Shown: piece by piece, positions 33,801-47,100 of the stretch
Numbering within the stretch: the stretch's first letter is position 1
Layout: every line of letters begins with the position of its first letter
Source: Boesenbergia rotunda
Taxonomy: Eukaryota; Streptophyta; Magnoliopsida; Zingiberales; Zingiberaceae
Assembly: GCA_024364735.1 (NCBI GenBank)
Contig: JAGFNQ010008806.1
Location: 62,001-126,000 of the forward strand
DNA: 64,000 nucleotides
Direction of reading: 5' to 3'
Program-made: the position numbers and the translations under genes
Notes under the pieces: generated by a model
Told to the model about the DNA's origin: nothing
What the model saw: only the letters and a program-made list of their open reading frames with translations
Databases searched by the model: none

Positions 33801-36800
33801 GGGATTTCAAGATCACAGTGATTCCAAGGGTGAAAATGATAATGAAGAGGGAGATGCAAGTAATGCTAAGGTCCTGGAAGTTGGTCATCAAACAACAAAA
33901 GTGCTTACTGAGCCGAAGCAAAATGTGGACGCTTCAGGAATAAAATTAAGTGTGGCCTTAAGAAAGCAGTTGAAGGGTTCTTATGGAAAGGGAAACAAGC
34001 TGTCTGGAGGAAAACACACAAAGGTTACCTCACGTGACACTAACAGAGAATCATCTCGAGATACTGCATCAGGTAGTGATTCCAAAACTGGTAAGCTGCC
34101 AAAGAGCTCAAATAAATTGAAGGAAAATTCTCTTCAAAAAGGAAAATGCATAATGATCCAAGCTGTACCAATGACCATTCAGTGGCTTCCAGTGATGTTG
34201 AGAAGAATTTCAAGGGCAGAAGTAAAAAGCACAAGTTCGAGGGAAGCAATGATTCAGGCCCAGCTAAGAGACTAAAATTGGTCAAAGAGGACAGGCGTAA
34301 GAAATCAATGCAGGGTGACTTATCCCTAAGTGAAAAGACAAAGAAATCAAGGAACTCTAAACTGATTGAAAATCAGTTGATATCACCTACAAATAATGAT
34401 GTTCATGTTCCAACAGTTAAACATGCTGAGGACATGGATGCAGGTGCAAGTTCTGCTGCTCAAATTACTAAAAGTTCAGTTCAAACAGATTCTAAACTTG
34501 TGAAAAAGCAGGATAGGCCCTTGAGTACACATATCCGATACAAACGAAGATCATGTAGATTTGATGATGATGATGATGAGGTGGAAGAGATTAAGACACC
34601 AATTCATAAAACATCCTCTGGGAACTTGGTTTTATCAGATTCAGGCACTTCAGTTTCTGAACAGAAACGTCACCCTGTGATAGAGAGTAACAAGGATTCT
34701 CCAACCAATAATGATGCAACTGAGAAGGCTGGTTTAACCAGTGATCAGAAGTCTTCAGATGACATAACCTTGCCCATCAATATAATTGAAAAGAATGAGA
34801 GAAAAGCTGAAAAATCTCAAAGCCCTCAAACTTATCAGAGTCCCACAAAGCGAGAATATCAGAAATGTTCTTTTGGCGATTCTAGAACTTTTATGCTTTC
34901 ACCTAAGGCTTCTGCTTCCCTTGACGAGGCATCGAAATTGACAGATCAAACATCTGTTAAGCCCCATGTAAAAGCCTTTGATTCTTCTGGGAGAAAATCT
35001 CATATCGCACCCTCAAAACTCTCCAAAAGCAAATCTGAGAGCTTAAATTTTTCTACTAATCAATCTGTGCCTGACAAAAACAAGACATTGAATAAATCCA
35101 TCAATATGAAGGCACCTTCCAAATCTAATTCACACAATACTGCGCTTACTGAAAACAAACATGAAAAGAGATTTTCCTCTGAACGGAACTCTGGAAAGGA
35201 TGCTTTAATTGAGAAAAGGTATTACTTGGTTTTTCAGGTATTAGTACAGATCTTATCATGATTTAACTATTTGCTGATCACTTTCATCAAATACAGATCA
35301 GGAATGGCTAAAGAAGAAAAACTGATTTCTGTAAGTGAGTCTTCATTTTCTGATCCCAATAAATCAATGAAACACCTTATTGCAGTTGCTCAGGCTAAAA
35401 GGAAAGAAACACAAGAACGATATGTACACCCAGAAAATCCTATTTCTGTTATAGTATCGACTCCAAATTTAATCCATGGAATGAGTCCAAGTCCTGCTGC
35501 ATTGATTCCCTTCACATCAGCAAATTTGTCTAACAAGGATATGAAAGGAGCCTATGCTGCCATGCCTTCTGATTCTCCATATGCAGTTCCTCATGAGTCT
35601 TCTTTAACAAATAAAGTCGATCATGGAGAATATGAGCACAGGATAAGTCCTGAATACAGGCCAGCTGGGGGTTCGCTAAGTGGTGGCACAGAAGCTGTTG
35701 TTGCCCGTGATGCTTTAGAGGGTATGGTTGAAACCCTTTCAAGGACAAAAGATAGTATTGGGCGTGCAACTCGTCTTGCAATTGACTGTGCTAAATATGG
35801 TATCGCTGGTGAGGTAAGATTACACACATAACTATGACATGGTTTCATGTTCTTACTGTTTTCACAATTTAGCAAAATTTTAATATATTTAGTATTGGTT
35901 TGGGAAAATATGCTAGTGTGCAATAGTTCATATGATATATCTTTTCTTCCCCCTCGCAGGTTGTAGAACTACTTATCCAAAAGTTGGAGAGTGAGCCTAG
36001 CTTTCACCGTAGAGTTGATCTTTTATTCCTTGTTGACTCTATCACTCAGTGTTCTCATACACAGAAAGGTGTGCTTGCATATAACTCATCTTTGTTGCTG
36101 TATAGGGAGATTTGGCAAATTCATAGTAATCATTTGTGTCATTCCCTCCGTTATTTGAGGTTGTTGGTCAAATAAATATAACATTGTTTCATCTCTTATT
36201 GTGACTACAACTTGTTTTAAACAATTTGACCATGTTCTTTGTTATGTGATATGACTTATTTTCCTTCTGTATTCTGGACTTGCATTCATTTAAAATTGAT
36301 TTTGTCAGTGATGGTTTGATAACTTATAGGGATTGCGGGATCGTCATATATTCCTGCTGTTCAGGAAGCATTACCACGGTTACTGAGTGCTGCTGCTCCA
36401 GCAGGGGCTAGTGCTCGCGAGAACCGCCGCCAGTGTCTTAAGGTGACTATGCTACCTTAGTGACTATCTGTCAATTTTTATCGTTTTCCGAGAATTAAAT
36501 TTCCTGTTCAGGTTATGAGGTTATGGCTTGAGAGGAAAATTATGCCAGACTCTCTCCTTCGGCGCTATATTGATGACATTGAGATTCCCAATGACGACTT
36601 AAGTGCTGGGGTTTTTTTAAAACGTCCTTCTCTAGCTGAGAGGTCTGTGGATGATCCTATTAGAGAAATGGAAGGCATGCAAGTTGATGAATATGGAAGG
36701 TATTTTATCTATTGTATTTTATTATTCCATATTGGTTTGGTAGACACTTTAAGCCATTATTCATATTGGTTTCGGAGGCATTGCATGCCTTTTTTTTCCT

Positions 36801-39800
36801 TCTTAGCAATAGTATGCTTGTGTGCTTCATTGATATCCTATGATTTTGATGTTTGTCATTCATTTAAATCGCTCTTTTTCAAATGTCAAATTAGAACTGG
36901 ATTTCTGGAATGCAAGTACTAGCATACTGGATACTCAATTTCGTATATGTGATTTTTGTAATTCAACCAGTTTTATCTCGTTTTGGTAAAAAAAACTGAA
37001 TTATGATGATTGAATTGTCATTCGTCAAAGTTCTTGCAGTTCAATATTTATGAGCAAGGTGATGCAACTTGTGCAAAGCATAGCTTATACCACTTTGCTT
37101 TCTTGTCTTTGCTTTATATACCCAAAAAGTAAGCAAGCTCCACATTGATGTTTTTTGTAATATCTGATTTATATCTTCTCAATCTAAACCCGCTAATGTT
37201 GGTCCCGAGTTTGGATGAAAAAGGGTGAGAGTTGCACGTTAGGTTGTTAGCCAGCGTGGACTTTCAGGCAAATATTCAATGAATGGATCTATCAAATTAT
37301 TATGCAACTGCTAAGTTGTTCCCGGAAGGTATACGTTGTAGGGTCAGATTATAATGTCTTGGCAAGAATCGCTACATATCTATGAGAACTTTGGTGTAGT
37401 ATTAAATATATAAGAGTTCTCATACTATAGGTTGACTAAGAACAAACATTATAAAAAATTAGTTGTCTAAGATTTGGAACATAGAATCTAGTAATGCTCA
37501 CAGGTAAAGCACGAAGATAGTAGATTCAATGATTAAAAGAAAAATTAATATTCTGTGTGTACAAGAAACAAAATGGGTAAGAGAGAAAGCAAAGATGATA
37601 GTTCAATTTTTAAGTTATGGTACACAATAACGAGTTAAAACAAGAAATAAAGTAGGTATTAGCTAAATGATTAAGTGTGAGTAGTTAGAAAGTGGATAGG
37701 ATTATATTTCTCAACATAGTAGTGGTAAAAGAAACTATTAATGTATTTAATATATATGTACCTCAAGAAAAATTAGATGAAAACACCAAATTTAGGTTTT
37801 GGGACGATCTAGATGAGGTATTATAAAATATTCCGCCAATCAAAATGTAATGTAATAGGAGATCTAAATGGGTATATGAGAGTAAAAAATAAAGAGTATG
37901 ATAGGGTGCATAGGGTTATGGGTTTGAAACAAGAAATCAAATAGGAAAAATTATATTGGATTTTGCGATTACATATGACCTTATACTAGCAAATATATTT
38001 TTCAAGAAAAGAGAAGAAAACTTGGTCATGTTCGTAAGTGAGAATAATAAGTCGCAAATTAACTTTCTTATAGTTAGGAAGAAGGATATAAAAATTTATA
38101 AAGATTGTAAGGTCATCATTTGAGAAAACTTAAATACCCAATATAGGTTAGTAGTATTAAATATGCGCCTCAAACATAGTATCAATAGAAGGGAAATGTA
38201 CACGACTTTTAAAATTAAACGGTGGAAGTTAAAAGAATGGAAAACAAAATATATTTAAGGAGAGGGTAGGAGAGGAAGTATTAGGAGAAATACACTGTGA
38301 TTCGAATACAACATGAGATAAGATAATATTAAAATTGAAAATAATAGCCAAGAGTGTACTCGGTAAGTCAACGAGACATGTATCACCACCAAGTAAAGAA
38401 TCTCGATGGTGGAATAAGAAAGTACAAGAGAAAGTAAAGGATTGCGAACAACCTATAAGGTAGTATGCACTTGTATGAACAAGAAACACTTTAAAAAGTA
38501 TACAATTGTCAAGAAAGTGACTAAGAAAATAGTACATAAAGCAAAAAATGAAATGTTGAAGGGAAAGAGATATTTATAGAATAGCCAACATGAGAGAGAA
38601 GAAGAAAAGAGATCTTATTCAAATAAAATATATTAAAGATGATTGATGAATGAAATAAGATACTATTAAATGATGAGGAAATAAAAGAGCAATGGAAGAT
38701 GTATTTTCATTATCTTTTTAACGAAGGTTTAGGCGAACAACTTAACTTAGGTAATTTAAGTAGGTCAAATGAGTATAAAAATTTAAATTTTTATCATGTA
38801 ATTCAAATTTCAAAAATAGAACAAGCTTTAAATGAGATGCAAAATATAAAATAGTTGGTTCTGATGATATTCCGATAGAGGCATGGAAGTGCCTAGGAAA
38901 CTAAGGGAGCGTTTGGTTTGTTCCGTTTTCTATTTTCATTTTCTGGAAAACCACATTTTCTCATTTTCTAGAAATGATTTTATTTCATTCTCTAATTACT
39001 CAGAAAATGCTATATGTTTTTCTAAAAAACAAGTCTGGAAACTCAAACCAAACACGTTTTTTTGTGGAAAATGAAAATGGAAAACAAGCATACCAAACGC
39101 AGCCTAAGGTATTAAATGTTGGTGCAATCAACCCAAGTGTGATCGGGTAGATCATGGGTTTTGATGTGTGTGTCAATATGATTAAGTTAGAGTTTCATGT
39201 TAATCTAATATGTGTATGTGAGTGTGCAGGTTTGCAGGATACACATAGACTTAGTTGGACGTTTTCGGGTTCGGTGAAGGATGGCATGGGGAGACGAGCC
39301 GTGGGCTTGCATGCATCCGAGGGACCGTGGACAAAGCAGGGACGATGAGCCGAGGGAAGCGAACTTCGAAGCATACGCAAAGGATGACATGGGGAGACGA
39401 GCCGTGGCTTGCATGCATCTGAGGGACGAGAGCCAAAGTCGAAGAAGGCTTGAAGGCAACAGGTCGAGGCTGCTAGAAGCAGGAACGATGAGCCGAGGGA
39501 AGCGCACTTCGAGGCATACGCGAAGATGGCATGGGGAGACGAGCCGTGGGCTTGCATGCATCTGAGGGACGAGAGCCAAAGTCGAAGAAGGCTTGAAGGC
39601 AACAGGTCGAGGCTGCTGGATGAAGAGTTAGCTAAGTCGTGAGGATCCGAGTGCTGAGAGAATTGTACCCGGGAAGGGAAACCTTAGGTGACAGTCGACT
39701 GATGCTTGGATCAGTCGACTGATGAAGAGCACAGAACTACGATCAGTCGACTGGTGTCGACCAGAATCTGAATCGTCAGGCTGTGACATTCAAATTCGCG

Positions 39801-41993
39801 AGGACCAGTCGACTGGTGTTAGCACCAGTCGACTGGTAACGGTCAGAACAGTATCGAGCACTATTTAAGTGGGCTCGTTTTTGGCTAAGTTTCCTTGGCG
39901 AAACAAGTTTGGGTAAAGCCTGTTAGTAGCCTACAAGTGCTCAGAAGTTGTCAAGGGATTGTGGCAAGGTTTCTCCACCCATAAGGAGCGACAAGAGCTA
40001 GCCGGAGGTCTTCCGGGGAGTCATCTACCGACGGATCAGGATCGTCTACCTTATGGACACAAAATTATTCAACTTAATATTGAAACCAAAAAATGCTTGA
40101 TCAGGGAGGTGAAGGGTAAGTAGATACAATGAAGGGTAAGTTTTTCTGCCAAATCCACACACGTGTTTTTAATGGCAGAGTGATGGCATTTAGATTCAAT
40201 GATTGTAATTCGTAATCTACTAACCCTATGATACATTTGTTAAGCATGTCATCGTCTTGCAACCTAAACAAACTGTTTTTTTTAGCCTTTGAAGACCAAC
40301 TGAGGCTGCCTATTTTATATGGATAGATTCTCTTCAATCTATTTTTCAGTTGGTGTACAATCATGTTTATATATAAGCTATCCTTTTTTATTTTTGTTCT
40401 TGACATTCATGTAACTGATCTTCAGTATATTTGGATTTTTCTTGCAGCAATGCTACATTTCAGTTGCCAGGATTCTTGTCATGCCGTGTTTTTGAAGACG
40501 AGGAGGATACTCCTGTTAACATTTTCAGTGATTCTGGGATTAAAATGTCAGTTGAAACTGCCAATAAATTAGAAGATTTAGATTCTGGTGCAGTTACTCC
40601 TAATGACCGACACCATCACATACTAAAGGATGTCGATGGAGAGCTTGAAATGGAAGATGCCATTTTGTCCAAAGAAGAGAAAGGCATAACTAGAAACAAT
40701 TTTCAAAACAATGGATTGCAACGCTGTGACTCTAACAAATCGTTTGATCCAATATTTGCTAATTTGACTGAGCTGCCCCCTCTGCCTACTATCCCTCCAC
40801 CTCCTGTGGATTCTCCCCCACTGCCACCATCTCCTCCGCCTTTGCCTCTTTCACCCCCACCATCTCCTCCACCTCTACCTTCATCATCTCCACCCCCGCC
40901 CCCACCGCCTCCACCACCACATCTTCCATTGTCTGGACAAATGTGTGCATCTTCTGTCTCACTTCCACCTGCTCCTTCATCTTCATCACCATCCTTATTT
41001 TGTACCCCGGCGCAGGAAGAATTCAGAGCAGCAAATGTACGACTCTCATGGATTTGCCTACAATGTTTTGCTTTTTTACTACGTGTTTAACTTTTGGAAT
41101 CTCTGTGCAGTGCAACCAGGCAGTCCATCTCCCTAACAATACTATGATGCAAGGGCAGGAAGCTGCTTTAAGCAATGAAGCGATTTTGCAGCAGCGGCCA
41201 AACTTTATGGCAAATGGAATGAGCAACACACAATCAGTGAACAGTTACAGTTCCTCTAGACCTTTTGAATATGGACAAAATGAATCGTACTTAGCTCCTC
41301 AGGCTTCTCATCATATTCGCCATTTTCAACAAGGAAATACACCCTTTCACCAAAGACCTTATACTTCACTTCCTCCTTATGCTCCTACAGCTGGACAAAT
41401 TGCTGGCCATTTTTCACATGCTACTCCAATGAGTCAACAACCGGTGCAGCAGCAGTACAATCCTTATTCATTGCCATCTGTTTCTAATAGTCACAGACAA
41501 TATTTGGCTGATGAACAGAGGAGAGTGCACACTAGTGGTTTTAGTCCAGATAATCAGCATTCTGCTTGGGTATCTACTGCAAGGCCATCATGTTCAGGGG
41601 CATCTGTTGTACAGGATGGTACGCGGTTGTATGTTTTTCCTCACAAAGATTCTTATTTTTATTGTACACTGTGAAATAAAATGAAATTGGGATTTCGGTA
41701 TATGTTTATTTTTTTATTTCCTCCTTTTGAACAGGATTTCCAAGGGCTAACATAGAAATGCCGCCTCCTAACTCTATGGGATTTCAGCATCCACTGCACA
41801 ATTCTGTGCCTTCTGCAGGTTCAGTTTATGATTCTCTTAAGTTGGTTGAAGAATGTCTTCTACATCTCAAGATATCTATTCACTGCATTTTGATTGATTG
41901 ATGTTTTTTTTTGTCCTTCCAGGACATAATTTTCCCCAGGTGTTGCCAGGCAGGCCAGATATTTCAGGTCTTAATTGTTGGAGACCGGGTTAG
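30818..41993 (+). CDS. HUA2-like PWWP and CID protein (ENHANCER OF AG-4 family, about 1574 aa)
   Basis: HUA2/HULK proteins are nuclear factors in transcription and pre-mRNA processing (AGAMOUS and FLC in Arabidopsis). Exons: 30818-30928, 31524-31600, 32769-34090, 34183-35218, 35297-35813, 35960-36068, 36330-36442, 36512-36699, 40448-41036, 41111-41618, 41735-41818 and 41923-41993. The PWWP domain (residues 18-85) has KVKGYPAWPAKISKPEDFER. The middle is Lys/Ser-rich and disordered, with basic clusters. RRSCRFDDDDDEVEEIKTP is a family hallmark. The CID/RPR domain (about 985-1125) includes VELLIQKLESEP and ENRRQCLKVMRLWLERKIMP. The tail has NATFQLPGF, a long poly-Pro stretch and ends GLNCWRPG. 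The only irregularity is at 34091-34182: either a 92-nt intron, which restores frame, or an indel. Intron 7 is 3.75 kb and full of repeats. Confidence 0.92.
37170..38904 (+). mobile_element. RTE-type LINE fragment, 5' and endonuclease part, in HUA2-like intron 7
   Basis: Decayed non-LTR retrotransposon. The 5' leader phrase TTGGTCCCGAGTTTGGATGA near 37200 is typical of plant RTE elements. Broken frames give INILCVQETKWVREKAK (near 37540), a stretch like GDLNGYMR (near 37858), and near 38835 a segment resembling AVGSDDIPIEAWKCLG at the start of the reverse transcriptase. Stops and shifts are frequent, so it is dead. The right end is cut by a Tourist MITE and then an LTR-like insertion. Confidence 0.75.
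38905..39104. mobile_element. Tourist-like MITE, 200 bp, nested in the LINE fragment
   Basis: The ends GGGAGCGTTTGGT and ACCAAACGCAGCC are flanked by TAA at 38902-38904 and 39105-39107 (3-bp PIF/Harbinger duplication). The interior has inverted ATTTTCATTTTCTGG and GGAAAATGAAAATGG-like arms. Non-coding. Confidence 0.85.
39117..40060 (+). mobile_element. LTR-like fragment in HUA2-like intron 7
   Basis: GC-richer block starting TGTTGGTGCAATCAACCC, inserted in the LINE sequence. It contains three large repeats around GCATGGGGAGACGAGCCGTG (39284, 39388, 39529), five copies of the palindrome CAGTCGACTG with GT/AT extensions (39690-39835), and a TATTTAAG box near 39862. The end is not defined and no coding domain or second LTR is present. 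Confidence 0.55.
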
Positions 41994-43440
41994 AGTCAGT
42001 TCTATCAACGTGTTTGAATATGGTATTCTTTAGTTCTTATTATTTTTAAGTTTGTAGAATTATTTAGATTTTGTTTTTATTTTACTAAATAATATTCTAA
42101 TTTGGAATGTTTTTTCACTGCGTTCCAGATTTATTCTATGATGTCTGGGAGCTGGAGATGGAGAGCTTCTAATATCATAATGACGTATCAGTCTTCATCT
42201 TTCTTGTTGCAATTGATCTTAGAAACAAAGATACCATCAGAGAATCAGAGGCAGCGATACTCTGGTTTATTCTTTTGGCTGGACTATGTACATTCTAATT
42301 GTCTTAGCAACTGGATCCAAAATACTGACTCCGTAAATGTAAGCTCACTCTGTATAGGAAATCTCAGTGAAAATGCAACTTCTGTTGTTATACTCATTTT
42401 ACCTGGTGTTTCGCCTTCATTTTGGTGTGGTTGTGATAAATCTACCTTTTTAAATTCATTATCCAACTATTGAAGGTTGAAATCAAGTCAAGTCGTAGGT
42501 CTTTCACATGAGCAAAGATCTGGTATCAAAGATGTGGTGTCATCAAGCTTGTGTCTTTTATTTACTTAATTTGCTATAGATGTTGCAAGCACATTTTTTC
42601 TCTTTGTCAAGCTTTTAAAAGGCACATGCAGGCTAAAATAAGTTGAATGAGGTTATTAAAGAATATGAATTAACATACCCATTGAGGTAAGGCACATGCA
42701 GGCTAAAATTAGTTGAATGAGGTTATTAAAGAATATGAATTAACATACCCATTGAGGTACAATTTAACAAATATTTAGTAATTCATAATTAAATATATTG
42801 CTCACATAATAAACAGCAAAATTCAAATTCAATTTAACACTTGGCTGTAGGTAAAACTCATTTTGCCTATGCAAATGTATGTTACACTTGCCAAGAGGCT
42901 AAACACAATCCATATACATAATTGGTCTGGCTCTTCACTTTGATCATATAATCTAGATCTTCTCAACCGCAAGAACTCTTAGCTTTAGAAGTAAATCTGG
43001 TATCAAGCTTTGATTCAAATGTAACCTCTTCCTATTCTAATCATCATATATCTGTGTCACTCTTATTTTGGATTAGTTATGATTGTATTAATAATACACA
43101 AGATTACTCATCCTTGTCATGTTTACAGCTGTTACTAAATGTATATGTCAAACCAATAGATTAGCTTTGTCTCAATGCTCGAGAGCCAATTTTAAACATT
43201 AAACAGTGTGTGATTGAATATACATGCGCAACCATTTGCCACACTATGAAGCATTGTATGCGTGTACGCCTCTTCATACCATTACTTCGGTAATGTCTGA
43301 AATCTATTATCAATCCGATTACAGGGGGAGAAATTGATGAATCATACTTTGAAGCTTGGGGAAAGAGAAACATTCTGGAGAATTAATTTGGTCTAATACC
43401 TGGACGGTCAATCTATTTGTTTAGTTAGAAGCTAATGTCA
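41994..43440 (+). other. Downstream of the HUA2-like gene: probable 3' UTR and intergenic DNA
   Basis: Starts right after the TAG stop. A 123-codon frame at 42102-42473 shows no family resemblance and probably lies in the 3' UTR. Confidence 0.5.
42620..42759. repeat. Tandem duplication, period 70 bp
   Basis: AGGCACATGCAGGCTAAAAT through CATACCCATTGAGGTA is present twice with a single visible difference, so it is recent. Confidence 0.9.
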
Positions 43441-44110
43441 AAAAATATACAGAAACAAATATGAATTTGCATATGATTCCTATTGAGTTAGAAAGAAAGC
43501 TTATAATAGGTTTTCTATACAACTGTTTTGGTATGTTGGAGAAGAAAGAAATATCTCGGAATTATATTGATATGACAACTATAACAATTAACCTCCTTAG
43601 TGTATGTTTATTTGCAGATAATATTGTATTAGTTGATGATAATATTATATTAAATTTGAAGCTGGAATTGTGGGGTAAAAGTTTAGAAAATAAAAGATTT
43701 AATATAGGTAGAATAAAAATTGAATAAGTCAAAGTGTTAGCTCAGTAATAAGAAAATAATCTCAAAAATAATTAAGACGATGAAATTGCTAAGATATATG
43801 GCTATGAAATATTTGTAAGAAAGAGGTTTAGATACCTCATCTATTACACAACAAAGAGAGATTGATGAATACATGATGTTGTGGAGTAAAAAAATGCGAA
43901 GATGGATGTTTGTAGTTACTAGTCAGGACAAAATAAAAGAAGAATTAGTTTCTATAGGTGGACTTGTTTAAATGTGAACATTAGTTTCTATAGGTAAATG
44001 TGAACATTAGTTTCTATAGGTAAAAGAGCTAAATCTATCAGAGAGTAGAAGGTGTAAGGCTTAATGGAAGTTAGAGAAAATATTAGTCAATGTAACAAAA
44101 ATGATTTTAA
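43440..44110 (+). mobile_element. RTE-type LINE fragment, reverse-transcriptase C-terminal part
   Basis: The open frame at 43461-43727 contains VCLFADNIVLVDDN, matching the RT active-site block FADDIVLV with the second Asp changed to Asn. It is followed by LKLELWGKSLENKRFN, typical of plant RTE elements. Downstream, shifted frames continue the family pattern, and a 26-bp repeat of GAACATTAGTTTCTATAGG lies near 43975-44030. It is dead. Same strand as the fragment in intron 7. Confidence 0.75.
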
Positions 44111-47100
44111 TTTATTTGAGTATTACTAGTGATGTAGTCTTGGTTATAATTCAATGGTGGGATAAGATTTACACAGCTAACCTCAAATGGTTGTGAACAT
44201 AGGAGAAACACAGCGTGGTGAAATTGAGGAAATGTACTTAAACAAAGGTAAGTGCGTTATAGAGAAAATTAGCTTATAGCCATGCAATTTTGTCGACTGT
44301 TCTATGATAAAATATTTGTGAGTTTCCTGTCTCATGTTATTGTATAAACAAACACAATTATGCTGAGCAATACTTCCAAACGGGAAAATCATCAGGCTCA
44401 TAAAAGCATGATTGTTGAGATCTGCAACTGTGAGTTTCTTACAGAAGGAGGCTCTTTTCCTTTCTCAAAAAGGAAATACATTGCCAAGCAGGATTATTTC
44501 TATCAAATTTTAGCTGATTTTTAGTTAGTGTTGATAATGCCCCTATTGTATTCACTGAATTTCAGTGAACCTAACTAAATAAATAACTACTTTAGATTTA
44601 TTTTTGCTGCAGTTTATCGAGGTGCTTCAACCTTACTGCTTTGGCCATTTTTGGTGATATTTATTCTATTTCAAATGCTGTCTATCAAGTTTGGGCGTAG
44701 AGTATTTACTATTTCTGCATGTAAAAACAAATGCAGCATTACCTGTAAACAAGTTTGGGCCTTAAGGCCATGAGCGTTTTTGTTTTTCGTTTTTCGTTCT
44801 TCGTTCTTCGTTCGGGAAATAGAGAATTCAACATGCAATCATTGTGGTGTTTCACTTGATCATGTGGTTAATTCATCATCAAGTTGTGTTACTTTCAATC
44901 ATATTGTGTAAATTTTATAAATCTTATCCCTCTATGCATTTCCATGCAAGACTATATCACTAGTATCAATGAATAGTTGAGATGCGTTAATTACTTTTGC
45001 TAAAGTTTATTGAGCTGCCGCAACATTGCTGCATCTTCCCCTTATTGGCTACATTCATTATGCCATCAAACCTATGCAAAATCAAGTTTTGCCTAAAACA
45101 CTTGATATTGCATTGAATATAAAAACAAGCACAACACTAATTGTGGACCAGCTTGGGCATAAAACAGTTGGCTTTTTGTATATGGAAACAATGCAATCCT
45201 AACTGTGCAAGTTTGGGCCTTAAGGGCATGAGTGCCTTATCTTTTGGAGAAACAAGGAATATGTCGGTGAGCAATCATTCTGTTTTCGGACATGATCAAG
45301 TGTTAGATTAACTATTATCAAGTTGTGCTAGTCTTTAACTATTTGGAGTAGATTATATATAGATAGTTTATATTCATTAAATTCTAAAAAACATTCATAT
45401 AGTCATATCTTATAAGTCATTTTCAAGTTTCTTTTGATCTCAATCTGCACTTATAGCTTCTGTGAGACCCTAATAGTTTCAGCTTGTCCATCAAAGGATG
45501 GAAATATATTCAATTTACCTTTTGACAACTCGTCATTGAATATTTTCATACATCATTTTGACTTTTTCCTTTCATTGTTTTATGTATTAGAGCTACACTT
45601 AATTACTCATCCTGAGTAAGGGGCAAACAATAGTCACTTTCTGCTTCCTAAGATCTTTTTAGGTCTCAAAATTTTGTTGAATAATTTGTTTAGTCAAATG
45701 CATATATAGTTTGTGCAAGGTCTTCCAATTTTTAATAGAAATATCGTTTGATCCTACATCTTTTTCCTAAGTAATGTTCCTTTAATCTCATTGATCTGTA
45801 ATTGCTAAGTTAGCTTTTCTGTACAATGCTCATGAATAATCTTGAACTACAATTTCTATCTTTCCTATTGTTCTGAAAGTTTCTAGATAAACAACATGAA
45901 AGTGTCTGCGCAATGCTCTGAAAGTTTCTGCTTATGGCTGCATAATGCTTATGCTGAATATGAAATAATATTCTGCTTGTTAAATTTCAAGTCTTATCCA
46001 ATTAATATCAATTTAATTAGATTGATTTCATCGTAATAATATTGCATTGCTTAGATCAATGTTTAAATTTCTTTTATATGGAGTGTGTTAGTCCGTTGAG
46101 ATTCGCTGTTATATGTTTTAGATATTTTGTGTTGTATTAGTTGGAAATATATGCATATAAGAAATAATGTATTGTTATTGATGAATCATCTCAAATTCTA
46201 AAATTTTTCTTGATATTTTTTTTCCTCTGTTACTACTTTCTAATTAACTGTTGCATAACATTTACGACAATACTTTTTCCATATTTTGTTATTTTCATTG
46301 TACCTAATGATAGATCTTTTCAACTCGGCCCTGGTCATTTATAGCATCATTCTTTGATCAAGTTTTGGAGTTTTGCTCTATGAATCTTAAGTTTATACAA
46401 CATTCTTGAACCTCACCTCTGAGCTTTTATAATAGTTGGATGTGATCTTTCATTATTTCGTTTGTTGAGGCTTTTGTGGATATGCATCTAATTTGCAGAG
46501 TATTTTGAGTTCTTCATCAAGTTCGACTGATTTAAATGTCACAGGTTTTTGCTGCAAAAAGCTGGTGGCTTGTGGATATGTATTATATTTGGGATATACG
46601 TCGGAACAATTGAGAAAGTTCATGCCAACAGATTTTGTACCAGAAACGCCGCTTCAGATTCTGAGGTAAAAATTATGAACATTGGCATGTAGAAATTTGT
46701 ACAGTTGAATTTTCTCACTGGGCTTTTTGTAGCGCTCCAGTACTGCTTGTCAGTACCCCTGATAAACTTAAATTGTAACTTTTCGTCAACCTTCCCTTTC
46801 AAAGGGTGGAATGAGCCAGGATTAAGCAGCAGAAACGCTGTGATTACGAATCCTGAGAACCTTTTTGTCCAATTTGAAGCTTGATGTTGTCCCTGAAACA
46901 ATGAAACTATGCTTCTGCAATCCTACCCATATAGATTTCTCATAATTGCATTTTACTTTTCTTTGTATCAAAGATTTCCTTTAAGATCAAAGAATTCCAT
47001 CGAATAGAGTATGACTGTACGTGCGATAGCATCAACTATACCAAGAATATCATCGAACTCAATTCTTGCAATTGTTCTGGAAAAACCCAAATGAAATAAT

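Noticed and set aside
42102..42473. 123-codon frame as an extra HUA2-like exon or separate gene
   Set aside because: The HUA2-like protein already ends with the family C-terminus GLNCWRPG at 41993; this frame shows no family pattern.
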